Positions 25,701-36,480 of a stretch of DNA of 64,000 nt are shown here, piece by piece. The position numbers and the translations under genes were made by a program. The notes under the pieces were generated by a model. That model did not search any database. It saw only the letters and a list, made by a program, of their open reading frames with translations, and was not told the DNA's origin. Position 1 is the stretch's first letter; every line of letters begins with the position of its first letter. Source of the stretch: Pinus tabuliformis (taxonomy: Eukaryota > Streptophyta > Pinopsida > Pinales > Pinaceae); assembly GCA_031772625.1 (NCBI GenBank), contig CM062805.1, forward strand, positions 510,674,102-510,738,101. Reading direction: 5' to 3'.

Positions 25701-27174
25701 TCCTCGTAAGGATACTCTTGTTTACTTATCTCCAACATTCACCTTGCATATTGGTATAAGATGATCCAAAAAAAATTCATTAAATCTTAAATTTATGAAA
25801 TCTTCTCTCATAAGGATGCTTTTGCTTACTTATCTCCAATATTCATCTTGCATGTCTATATAAGATAATTCAAAAATAATGAAAGACAAAATTCATCAAA
25901 TTTATTAGTATTGCAAAGTGAAAAAAACTTGTAAGTAAAATCTAATAACATAAATAACGAAATCTCAAATCTAAAGTTCAAGACACAAAATGAGACATTG
26001 AATATTAAAAGTAAGTTTAAAGTGATCTGTCCATCTCAATCATGATTCTTAAAAATGGAATTTTATTTTATATTTCAAAGAAATTTAATTTAAAGTTTAA
26101 TAAATTTAGAATTTAGATAAATCAATAGTCATTTTTAATAATATTATTAATAATTATATAAATTTTATATTTTTATATAAAAATGCTTTTCATTTTAATT
26201 TTATGAAAATCATATATATATATATATATATTTGGCATATTTTATAATTATTTTAGTTTTTTTTAATATATATTTTTTTGTGTAGGACTATATTTTCATC
26301 ATGTCCAATATATCGCCTTGATCGGGCGGGGAATTGAATAGTTGACTTCACATAAAATAGTGCCTTAACAGAGCACCAGATCACTGTCTATCCAAGTCCC
26401 TGTGGACTACTTTTAAAAAAAAATATGAAATGCATATCATTAATTATATGTATATAGATATTTCATTCTAAATATTAATTTTTTGTATACTTATTCATTA
26501 AATTTAAATATGAAATTCTCAATATAAATTCTTATTTTAATTTGCACATTTGGATCTTTTCGTTTATATTTTATATATATTTCACATCTGTACATATACA
26601 ATTTTTTTTATTTGTAATTGTAGGTTTCCTAACAAAATTTATTAAATTGTATTTTTTTAATTATATGTTCTAAAATTCCTTAAGTTGTAGCTTAGTTTGG
26701 GGATCATGGTGATATGAACTTGTTGTAGCGGCAACAACCACCCTCCAAAATTTTGGCTCACATGCAAATTTTGGAGCCTACCTTGGATCCTGCGATCGAT
26801 CGTCCTTAGTCACTTGTTTCTAAGATGATGATCTTAAGAGTTGTTCATGTTCTCAACTTTATCCAGCATGTGTCATCTTTGGGCATTGGGATTGTTGTTT
26901 GTCATGCAAAGGGGATGTTATTTTGCTTCAAGGAAAAGCATGCGCGCATGAGTTGTTATCATCACATAGACATGTTTCACACTCACTTCATGCACTCTTG
27001 TCACGAAGGTCGTTGCATCAAGAGGAGTATGTTTTATACATTCTAGATGGTCTATGTTGTATCACTAAGCGTTCGTGCGTGATCATAGTCAAGTCCTATC
27101 ATTGTTTACATATGTTTCACTGATCACACACTTAGCTCATGTCCCGAGCAACCTAGCCTCATCCAGCTTCCACG

Positions 27175-27660
27175 AAACGTGCACTTTGGTTCTGCAACCC
27201 TCAAGCTTTCTCCCTTGCCTGCTAGAACTCCGCAGTGTGCAATGCGCAGAGATCACAGGCTCCCTTGGCATCCAAAATTGCACAGTGGTTTCCTCAAGTG
27301 TCCTTCCTCCAACCGAAACCCGTTGTCTCCAAAAACTGCATAGTATTGTCCCTCATCTGCTCAGTTTGCCTTGGAACCTAAAACTGCACAGATGTGTCCT
27401 CCCATAACCCATCCAGCAGCAGTGCCTTGCATCCAACAACTGTGTAGTATTTCCTCTCAGTTTCTTGGGCTGCACTACACTCAGAAACTGTGCAGAGGTG
27501 TCCTCCTAGCACCCCATCCTACAACAGTGTCCTGTGCCTCAAAACTGCGTAGTGTTGTCCAAGCTGCCATATTTTCCTTGCATTCAAAAACTGCGCAGAT
27601 GGGCCTCCCAGGGCTTCATCCTGGTAGCAGTCACTACTCGTTGAAACTACGTTGATCTAT
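27175..27660. repeat. Minisatellite-like field with AAACTGCGCAG motif, block 1
   Basis: The motif AAACTGCGCAG and close variants (AAAATTGCACAG, AAAACTGCATAG, AAACTGTGCAG) recur about every 50-65 bases, usually followed by TGTCCTC or TTGTCC and a C/T-rich filler. Units are too diverged to be a fresh tandem array. The frames it leaves open on the plus strand (27075-27655) encode no recognisable domain and I treat them as a by-product of composition. Confidence 0.7.
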
Positions 27661-28299
27661 CTCTAAGTGACTACAGGAAAATGTGACAAGCTAAGATCAC
27701 TCCCAAGGAGTTGAGTAGAAGGACCTAGAGACCAAGTGATGGAAAAGGATTAAGACCACATGCAAACTCCGTCGAATGCATGATCATCTCGAGGTTAATT
27801 ATGGTAAGTAAAGAACACATTTCGAAGTACACCTCTTATTTGAGTTTGCAACACTACTTGTCATTGTCATATCATGATATCTTCAGTAACATGCATGTCT
27901 GAAAACACAAAAAAATTCATTTCATGTGTTTCCTCTACAAGTCTTGCTTCCTTTTCGCTTGTTTGACCAACTGTCGTCTTCAGCATGTTGATTGTTATCT
28001 CATGCTTGCGACCTTGTTCTGGTGATGTTGAAGGTTTGCCTTTGTGTTTATGAGTTGTGTTTGCTATGTAAACATCTATCGCACCCACACATGAATTCAT
28101 AAACAATGTTGTGCAAGTGTCGTAAGGGTCATTCAGTGATATATCTCAAGTGCCACACTTGTTACTCTCAAACTTTAGATAGTCACAGTGAGAAATGCTG
28201 CCTTGTTGGTTTGAGGTGTCTTGTCGTCGAGTCATGTTGAGTGTTTGTTGGCAAGGTTATGTATACATGAGTTCACTCGCTCACAAACTTAGCCATTTT
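27661..28299. other. Spacer within the minisatellite-like field
   Basis: Lacks the AAACTGCGCAG motif. Includes a minus-strand open stretch (27867-28106) with no recognised domain. Nothing else seen. Confidence 0.4.
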
Positions 28300-29130
28300 T
28301 CCAAAACTCCATCAACTGGATAACCCTCCATCAACCGGACCTCCACTCAGCTGCAATGCGTAGTGTCAGCCCTCAGTGACCAAGTACTATTGCCTAGAAC
28401 TACGTAGATCTTGAGGCTTCCCTCCAGGCAGTCTGCACTGCGTAATTCTAGAATCAACTCAACTGACTAGCACCCACAACAACACAGAAGTTTCCCAAGA
28501 ACCCATCTTAGTCTATGCTCCCTGCAAGCCTGTCCATCAAGCCTCCCGTTGGTTAACCTGAGAATTTGACTTGAGTAGTTACCGAGAGTTGCACACATTC
28601 CCAAAACTGCACAGAAGCTATCTAGCCTTCCTACCTACACTTCCCATAGAAACTGCGCAGGAGTTGTCCACCCTTCCAGCCTACACTGCCCACAGAAACT
28701 GCGGAGACATGAGGGACAAGAACCTGCTACTTATCACTACACTGTCCTCAGAAATTGCGCAGTTTTTCTGGGCAGTCCCCCTGCTAGCCTACCTTACTCT
28801 CTTGCTGAAAACTACGCAGTTTTCTTTGACAATCCACCTGCTCTCCACCACTCCTCTTAGCCCATAAACTATGTAGTCATGTCTTGCTTGACTGCCTCCC
28901 AGAATTTCACAGTTTTGACTAGCAAGCTCTTACAGCCTTGATCCCGGCCTCCTCTGGAAAACTGCACAATTTTCATTGCTTATGCTCCCTAATGCCCCGC
29001 ATTGCTTTACCTGGAAAAATTTTGCAATTCTACGTCCCAACTTAGCGATATCCCACATATGTCATTGTTGTCCCGAACTTCTCATACCAGCCTTCCAGTG
29101 ACCTCTGCGCATTTTTTCCTTAAAGTGTCC
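28300..29130. repeat. Minisatellite-like field with AAACTGCGCAG motif, block 2
   Basis: Same motif family as 27175-27660, again at irregular spacing of about 50-65 bases, with TCCAGCCTACACTGCCCA and similar C/T-rich filler between copies (for example 28655-28700). It fades out near 29130. Confidence 0.7.
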
Positions 29131-29319
29131 TCGAGCCTCACATCCTGGCAGACATGTGCTCTATGTTGTTTCAAGCCTTGTCCATTCTCTCGGTCACCTA
29201 CACCCGGAAATGAAAAAAACAACGTAAACGTTGAAACGGGAACTATAAACTCAAAACGGGAACTCTGGCCAAAAAACCCCGAAAAAACATAAAAAACAGT
29301 GCTAAAAATGAAAAGTGTG

Positions 29320-29515
29320 TATACTCGAACGATGATTTTATTTTTTAGGGGTCAATTTTGAACATGTTTTAAAAATGGCAGTGACTACGAAATTTACTAC
29401 GAAATTTTCCTGCAAAATATAGCTTAAAAACAAAAGTGATGATACTGGAACAATGACTTTTTTTTTTTAGGGTCAATTATCAAATTTTTTTAAAAATGTT
29501 AGTAAAACCAAATTT
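29320..29515 (+). repeat. Imperfect two-unit direct repeat left of the GC array
   Basis: TACTCGAACGATGATTTTATTTTTTAGGGGTCAATTTT-type sequence near 29321 recurs as TACTGGAACAATGACTTTTT...AGGGTCAATTATC near 29444, period about 120 bases. Confidence 0.55.
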
Positions 29516-29639
29516 TTATGTGCCAAACAAAGTTGTTTATGAGGAAAAAAACACATTAATGTTTTTGGTAGGATATCATTTTTTTTCCTAAGTATAAATT
29601 CAACATGTTTTCAACCATAACATGCTAGATACAAAAGAA

Positions 29640-30795
29640 AAATGATTCCAGTAATTGCCCAGCCACCAACCGGGTGGGCAGGTGGGCCGCTGGGGTGGCG
29701 CCAGCCCAGCCGTGCCACCCCGGTGGCCAGCCTGCCCACCCGGTTGGTCGCTAGGCAATTCCGGGAATCGACCAAACACTAGCTGGGCAGGCGGGCAGGC
29801 CGCCGGGGTGGCACGGCTCGTGACTGGGTGATTCCCGAACTCCCCCAGCCAACAGCCGGGCAGGCTGGCGCGCAGCCGGTGTGGCCCTAGCCCAAGCCAC
29901 GCCACCTGGGCGGCCCGCCCGCCCAGTGGCTGGGTGATTCCCGGAATCACCCATCCACCAGTTGGGCGAGCGGCTGGTGGCCGGGCAATTCCCAGAATCG
30001 CCAAGCAACCAGCCGGGTGGGCAGGCGGGCCATCGGCATGGCACCAACCCAAGTTGTGCCACCCCGGCGGCCTGCCCGCCCGCTCAGCTGGTGGTTGGGT
30101 GATTCCCGGAATCGCCGAGCCACTAGCCGAGCGGGCGGCCGGGCCACCGGGGTGGCACCAGCCCAGGCTGGGCCACGCCAGCGGCCCACCCGCCTGCCCA
30201 GCTGGTGGCTGGGTGATTCGCGCCACCCGCCTGCATGGCTAGTTGGTGGCTGGGTGATTTCTGGAATCGCCCAGGCACCAGCCACTCGCGCCAGCCCGAC
30301 TCGTGGCTGGGTGATTCCGGGAATCACCGAAGCGGCTGGAATCAACCAGCCACCAGCAACCCGCCTGGCTTATGGCAGGGCGATTCCCGGAATCGCCCAA
30401 CCACCAGCTCGGCAGGCGAGCAGGCCACCGAGGTGGCACCAACCCAGGCCGCGCCACCTCGGTGACCCGCCCGCCCGCCTGCTGGTGGCTGGGTGATTCC
30501 CTCTACCCGGCTGGTGGCTGGGTGATTCGCAAAATCACCCAGCCACCAGACGGACGGGTGGGCGGGCCGCCGGGGTCGCGCAGCCTAGGGCTGCGCCACC
30601 CCGGTGGCCCGCCCGCCCACTCGGCTGGTGGCTGGGAGATTCCGGGCCGCCCCACCCCAGCAGCCCGCCTGGCTCGTGCCTGTGTGATTCCCGGAATCAC
30701 TCAGCCACCAGCTAGGCAGGCAACTAGTGGCTGGTTCATTTCGGGAGTCACCCAGCCACCAGCCGGGAGGGTGGCTGTGCGGTTGGTGGCTGGTT
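29640..30795. repeat. Left part of the array with longer composite units
   Basis: Here palindrome centres alternate between about 50 and about 115 bases apart (for example near 29936, 29986, 30101 and 30214). The extra 65 bases form a second G/C palindrome around GGGCCACCGGGGTGGCACC and its complement. This looks like a higher-order or older version of the simple unit found to the right. Confidence 0.7.
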
Positions 30796-33700
30796 GATTC
30801 TCGGAATCACCCAGCCACCAGCCGCCCGTAATCAACCAATTGCCTGCCCGGCTGGTGGCTGGGTGATTCCGGGAATCAACCATCGACGAGCCGCCCGCAA
30901 GGTTGGTGGCTCTGCCCGGCTGGTGGCTGGGTGATTCCGAGAATCAACCAGCCACCAGTCGGGCGGCTGGTGGCTAGTTGATTCCCGAAATCAACCAGCC
31001 ATAAGCCGAGCAGCCGGCTTGTGGCTGGTTGATTCCGGGAATCAACCAGCCACCAGTCGGGCGGGCGGCTGGTTGATTCCGAGAATCAACCAGCCACTAG
31101 CCGGGCGGGCGGCTGGTGGCTGGTTGATTCCCGGAATCAACCAGCCATCAGCCGCCCGCCCGGCTAGTGGCTGGTTGATTCCAGGAATCAGCCAGCCACC
31201 AGCCGCGCGGAATCACCCAGCCACCAGCCGGGCGGGCGGTTGGTGGTTGGTTGATTCCCGGAATCAGCCAGACACCAGCTACGAGGCCAGCTGGTGGCTG
31301 GTTGATTCCCGGAATCAACCTGCCACTACTCGGGCGGCCAGCTGGTGGTTGGTTGATTCCCGGAATCAACCAGCCATCAACTAGGTGGCCGGTTGGTGGC
31401 TGGTTGATTCCGGGAATCAACCAGCCACCAGCCGGGCAGAGCCACCAGTCGGGCGGGCGGCTGGTGGCTGGTTGATTCCGGGAATCAACCAGCCACCAGC
31501 CGCTGATTCCGGGAATCAACCAGCCGCCCGCCCGGCCGGTGGCTGGTTGATTCCCGGAATCATCCAGCCACCAGCCGGGCAGGGGAATCACCCAGCCACC
31601 AACCGGGCGGTCGGTTGGTGGCTGGTTGATTCCGGGAATCAACCAGCCACCAGCAGGGCGGGTAGCTGGTTGATTCATGAGCCGTTAGCCCGGCTAGTGG
31701 CTGGTTGATTCCGAGAATCACCCAGCCACCAGTCGGTCAGGCGGCTGGTGGCTAATCAACCAGCCACCATCCAGCCGCTCGGCTGGTGGGTGAGTGATTT
31801 CCGGAATCAACCAGCCACCGGGCGGGCAAGCGGCTGGTGGCTAGTTGATTCTCGGAATCAACCAGCCACCAACCGGGTGGCCCGCTGGTGGCTCGCTGAT
31901 TCCCGGAATCAGCCACTAGCCGGGCAGGTGGTTAGTTGCTGGTTGATTCCCGGAATGAACCAGCCACCGACCTGCCACCTGGTTGGTGGCTGGGTGATTC
32001 CTCCACCCGGCTGGTGGCTGGATGATTTTGGGAATCAACCAGCCACCGGCCGGGCGGGCGGCTGGTTGCTAGTTGATTCCCAGAATCAACCAGCCACTAG
32101 CCGGGCAGCCAGCTGGTGGCTCTGCCCGGTTGGTGGCTGGTTGATTCCACCAACCGACCACCCTGTTGATGGCAGGTTGATTCGACTGGTTGATTTCAGG
32201 AATCAACCAGCCACCAACTGGCCACCCAGCTAGTGGCATGTTGATTCCGGAAATCAACCAGCCGCCAGCCGGGCGGGCGGCTGGTGGCTAGTTGATTCTC
32301 GGAATCAACCAGCCACCAGCCGAGCGGGCGACTGGTGCCTTGTTGATTCTTAGAATCGCTCAGCCACCAGCCAGGTGGCTAGTTGGTGGCTAGTTGATTC
32401 CCGGAATCAACCAACCACCAGCCGAACCAGCCACCAGTCGAGCAGGCGGCTGGTGGTTGGTTGATTCCGGGAATCAACCAGCCACCAGCCGGCGGAGCCA
32501 CCATCCGGGCGGGCTGCTGGTGGCTGGTTGATTCCAGGAATCAACCAGCGACCATCCGGGCGTGCTGCTGGTGGCTGGTTGATTCTGGGAATCAACCAGC
32601 CACCAGCTGGCCACCCGGCTGGTGGCTGGTTGATTCCTGCAATCAACCAGCCACTGGTCGGGCGGGCGGCTAGTGGCTGGTTGATTCCGGGAATCAACCA
32701 GGCACCAGTCGGGCAGCTAGCTGGTGGCTGGTTGATTATCGACATCAACCAGCCACTAGCCGGCCGCCCGACTGGTGCCTGGTTGATTCCCGGGAATCAA
32801 CCAGCCATCAACCGGTCGCCCGGTTGGTGGTTGGGTGATTCCCCCGCTCGGCTGGTGGCTAGGTGATTCCTGGAATCACCCAGCCACTAGCCGGGCGGCC
32901 AGCTGGTGGCTGGTTGATTCCCGGAATCAACCAGCCACCAGTTGGGCAGCAGCCACCAGCTAGCCGCCCAACTGGTGGCTGGTTGATTCCCGGAATCAGC
33001 CAGCCACTAGCCGGCCACCTGGCTAGTGGTTGGTTGGTTTTTGTCCGGAATCACCCAGCCACGAGCCGGTCAGGCGGTTGGTGGCTGGTGCGGCCGGCTG
33101 GTGGCTGGTTGATTCTTGGAATCACCCAGCCACCAGCGGGCGACCGACTGGTGGCTGGTTGATTCTGGGATTCAACCAGCCAGCAGTTGAGTGGCCAGCT
33201 GGTGGTGGTGGTTGGTTGATTCCGGGAATCAACCAGCCCCCAGCTGGCCGCCCGGCTGGTGGCTGGTTGTTTCCCGAATAAACCGGCCACCTGCTGGCCA
33301 CCCGGCTGGTGGCTGGTTGATTCCTGGAATCACCCAGCTACCAGCCGGGCGGGCGGCTGGTGGCTCGTTGATTCCCGGAATCAACCAGCCACTAGCCGGC
33401 CGCCGGGCTGTTGGCTGGTTGATTCCCGGAATTACCCAGCCACCAGCCAGGCGGCTGGTGGCTAGTTGATTCTGGGAATCAACCAACCACCAGCTGGCCG
33501 CCCGACTGGTGGCTGGTTGATTCCCGGAATCACCCAGCCACCAGCCGGGCGGGCGACTGGTGGCTCGTTGATTCCCGGAATCAACCAGCCACCAGCTGCC
33601 CGCCCGACTGGTGGCTGGGTGATTCCGGGAATCAACAAGCCACCAGCCGGGCGGGCGGCTGGTGGGTGGTTGATTCCCGGCTGGCTGGTGGCTGGTTGAT

Positions 33701-33890
33701 TCCCGGAATCAACCAGTGGCCGGCTGGTGGCTGGTTGATTCCTGGAATGACCTAGCCACCAGCCGCCCGCCCTGCTGGCGGCTAGGTGATTCTGGGAATG
33801 AACCAGCCACCAGCCGCTCGCTCGGCTGGTGGGAATCACCCAGCCACCAGCCGCCCTCCCGGCTGGTGGCTGGTTGATTCCCGGAATCAA
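29640..33890. repeat. GC-rich palindromic satellite-like array, about 51-bp unit
   Basis: The commonest unit has a 43-base perfect or near-perfect palindrome with centre GATTCC(C)GGAATC and arms GGCTGGTGGCTGGTT / AACCAGCCACCAGCC. Units are joined by a short G/C linker such as GGGCGGGC or CGGCCGCC. Measured centre-to-centre distances near the right end are 47, 51, 51 and 51 bases. There are on the order of 60-70 units. Units vary by single bases, missing arms and different linkers. GC content is far above the AT-rich flanks. Because 51 is a multiple of three and each unit is palindromic, several frames on both strands stay open and give look-alike peptides (GGWLIPGINQPPA). These are not annotated as genes. 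Confidence 0.93.
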
Positions 33891-33964
33891 AAGCAAAAGT
33901 GGAAATATTTAGCATTTATCAAAAACCACAATTATTGATTAACTATCTTATAGACATTTGTCAG

Positions 33965-34463
33965 ATGAAGGAGATTGGGTTCTGGATTTATTTTCTGGCT
34001 CATGTAAGTTTTATTATATGGAATTGAATTTCAATATGTTATTTTTTAATTAATATGTCATTGTACTAATTGAGTTCATTATTTATTTTGTTCTTGATAA
34101 TTAAGTACAACGCTAGCATGTTGCCTTCAAAAAGGAAGAAATTACATTGTAATTGAAAAAGATCCAGTACAGTGCAATTTCATTCAGCAAAGAATTAATG
34201 TTCTTCAATTTCTTCCAGATGCAATGCAAGAAATTGGGTTGAATAAAGGGGACTTTAGTGAATCACGTGTGGCAAAAAAGGCAAAGGAACCCCAACTACC
34301 ATTACATGGAATGTTTGGAAAGACATACATTGGGAGATTCGCAGACATCAAAGACACATTAGAAGAGGAAAGTGAGCAAAAGGAAACATAAAATATTGTG
34401 GAAGAAGACAATGATGAAACTCTAGAGGACGAAGAGTTTGAATTATGTGACATTGTTGATTAA
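33965..34463 (+). pseudogene. C-terminal part of an N6/N4-type DNA methyltransferase
   Basis: An exon-like stretch (33965-34003) follows a CAG acceptor-like end and encodes DEGDWVLDLFSGS, the S-adenosylmethionine-binding motif of beta-class amino-methyltransferases. After a GTAAGT (34004) and about 100 bases ending in AG, the sequence encodes TTLACCLQKGRNYIVIEKD, which completes the GSGTT...GR...E pattern of the N6_N4_Mtase family. An acidic tail with a stop follows, and acidic codons continue to 34463. The family methylates adenine N6 or cytosine N4 in DNA. The catalytic DPPY-type motif lies N-terminal in this class and was not found upstream, where the GC array sits. The predicted splice joint does not obviously keep the frame, so I call it a remnant. 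It may belong to a host gene, a DNA transposon or a DIRS-like element. Confidence 0.6.
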
Positions 34464-35069
34464 ATTTAAGTTATGCTTGTAAATCAAGCTTTGCAATGTT
34501 TTGACTTTGACATCTTATGAGAAGAATAAACACTCAATTAGGGTTGTTATACGTTCAATATTTGTAATATGTGATTTTCGCATTGATTTTTAAGTTAATC
34601 ATTATTTTTTGAAAAAAAAAAGTGATTATTATTATTTTTTTGACATGAAATTCATAAAAAAGGCTATTAGTTAACCGTTTTTGGTTAAAATTATCGTATA
34701 AAAATTGTGATTTTGACATGTCAATTCTAGCAAAAATTTGTCAAAACATGTAGTTTTTTAGTTATATTTATGTTAAAAAGGGTTATTTTTATGTCCATTG
34801 TTAAAAAATATTGTTTTTTAGAAACAATTATTTCATGTGGATTTAAAAATTAATTAAGGATGTATAAATATGTAGAATATCGAAAATTCTAAATATCGAC
34901 CTCCTAATTTAAAAATGCAAAACAAAAAAAACCTCACTAAAAAAAAGTTAAAATTAAAATAAAAAACAAAAAAATGTGAAGAAAACGGCCACTTAAAAAA
35001 TGATCAAATTTACAAAATAATTATTTACATTTTATACATTAGAAAATTTAAAGCCAAAACACAGGTCTT
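34464..35069. other. AT-rich spacer
   Basis: Long A and T runs, no ORF or repeat recognised beyond short homopolymers. Confidence 0.6.
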
Positions 35070-35071
35070 TT

Positions 35072-35222
35072 AAAAAAAGGGGGTGATGCAGAATACTCAC
35101 TTTTTTAAATCAGCATGAAAATCACTACCATTCTAAAACGATTCTAAAACGTAATGTACATAAAAGAATTAAAGTGCCAAAAAGTATGCTCTAAAAAAAA
35201 CATGTTCGTTCTGCATCACCCC
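35072..35222. repeat. Short-armed inverted repeat (MITE-like)
   Basis: GGGGGTGATGCAGAA at about 35078 is mirrored by TTCTGCATCACCCC at about 35208, giving a 150-base stem-loop with a duplicated ATTCTAAAACG inside. It sits just within the right end of the candidate 6.1 kb element. Confidence 0.55.
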
Positions 35223-35319
35223 TTTTCAAAATCAGGTCACTTTTTTGCTATCTCTACGAAACGGGTAACAGTATCAGTTCCCGTTTCAAAGTTTACATTG
35301 TTAAAACAATACATCATGG

Positions 35320-36480
35320 TAGACTAGGGGATTTCTGTATTTGATGTCCTCTCGTCATGAGTGATTGTAGAAACAGGTACATGGATGAGACATGGTGCGA
35401 GGACAAACAAGATGAACCAAGATTGAATGCTAGAAGACTTGCTCGGGGTTAGACGAATACACAAAGCATACCAAATAGGAAGCAAAGGAGACACATGCAC
35501 ATGCATGAACAATTAAGCAAACACCAAGACCATTGAAGACTCCACGCACTTTTCCATGCAGAGGTGAAGTTATTGTACACCACGAACACACTCATCACTC
35601 AACAGAACAATAACTCGACATGGACAATAGATCCAACATGTGCATACCAGCAGTTTCATGTCGAGCTGTGTCATGAGTCGCCTCGGCCACATCACTATTT
35701 TGGGTCATACTTGTGTAATCAATGTAATGTAATGTGGAAGTCCAAGAGACCCACAAATGAAGTTAAAGATCCATGTAAGTCGAAGAGTCATGTAAGTAGA
35801 ACAATCATGAGGGAAGTCGAAGAGTCACAAGGGCTAGTTTCACCCTTATATACCCCCTCATTTGTACATGTAAAAGACTTTTCACCTTGGCTCCTCCCAC
35901 ATAGCCTTTAGAGTTTGTAATCTTTTCTTTGAGGAGGAAGCAGTGGCTCCAACGCTCCACTATTGGGTCTAGTGATGTATAGTGTATGAATGTGTCTTGG
36001 AACTTTCGCTTAATTTAGAAACCTGTCACGGGCCAACAGGTTTTCGTGCATGTGTTGTATTCATTTGTAAGACTATTATTTAAACTCTTGTAATGCATGT
36101 TTTCTTAACTTGTACTAGGATAGTTGAACTACTTCGTTTATTCTAGTGCATATATTATTGAAGATGTGTTGTAATGGTTGCTATTGTTGTCTCATCTGTG
36201 TGGACTACTCCGCCGAACACTAGGCAAATTCATTCTTGTATATTTTTTATTATGATTGTCGCATCTGTGTGGACTACTCCGCTGGGTGTTGTACATGCTA
36301 TTCAGTTACCTTAGTGTTTGTGACTATAGCATCTGTGTGGACTACTCCACAGGAAGCTGAACAGATCCTATTGTGTTGTGTGTCTATACCTGAGTTGGGA
36401 CTATTCCCTCTTGACTTGAGACTGACTTTCACCCTCCCCCTCTGCAGTGAAGGAACATAGACACAAGTTACACTAAGCAC
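35320..36480 (+). repeat. LTR-like or regulatory-looking unrecognised block
   Basis: Mixed composition with a TATA-like CCTTATATACCCC near 35848 followed by T/G-rich sequence, reminiscent of the promoter side of a plant LTR. No partner copy, primer-binding site or TG...CA boundary was found in the window, so it may be a solo LTR remnant or simply unique sequence. The 115-codon plus-strand open stretch at 35564-35911 has no recognised domain. Confidence 0.3.
36193..36350 (+). repeat. Three-unit tandem repeat, 68-69 bp period
   Basis: CATCTGTGTGGACTACTCC occurs at 36193, 36262 and 36330, each followed by G/C-variable sequence and preceded by a T-rich stretch. Confidence 0.9.

Larger units (their letters stand above)
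17788..27178 (+). repeat. Segmental duplication, copy B
   Basis: Second copy of the 1-10743 segment, beginning at the same CTAGATTTGT junction and running to the shared GAAAC at 27174-27178. Past that point copy B continues into the AAACTGCGCAG minisatellite, whereas copy A runs into an LTR element and does not resume. Copy B has its own small changes, for example a local tandem duplication of about 75 bases near 19570-19735 and a 40-base one near 23565-23637. The offset of 17.8 kb and direct orientation suggest a former tandem duplication. Confidence 0.93.
29219..35301. mobile_element. Candidate 6.1 kb element bounded by 25-bp inverted repeats
   Basis: 29219-29243 (ACAACGTAAACGTTG then AAACGGGAAC) matches the reverse complement of 35277-35301 at 23 of 25 positions. 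Between them lie the GC-rich palindromic array and the methyltransferase remnant. The inverted repeats could be the ends of an unrecognised TIR element. I see no clear target-site duplication, no transposase, reverse transcriptase or recombinase, so the unit is tentative. Confidence 0.35.

Noticed and set aside
27075-27655. Plus-strand frames of 94-110 codons
   Set aside because: They follow the AAACTGCGCAG minisatellite and encode only its imperfect repeat peptide.
29640-33890. CRISPR-like appearance of regular repeats
   Set aside because: Units are contiguous palindromes with short variable linkers, there are no unique spacers of uniform size, and the window is eukaryotic.
29600-33915. Many overlapping open frames of 60-208 codons in the GC-rich array on both strands
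   Set aside because: They are translations of a palindromic 51-bp repeat, present in several frames at once, with no recognisable domain beyond the repeat itself.
34205-34453. Ser-rich minus-strand frame
   Set aside because: Antisense shadow of the methyltransferase coding stretch.
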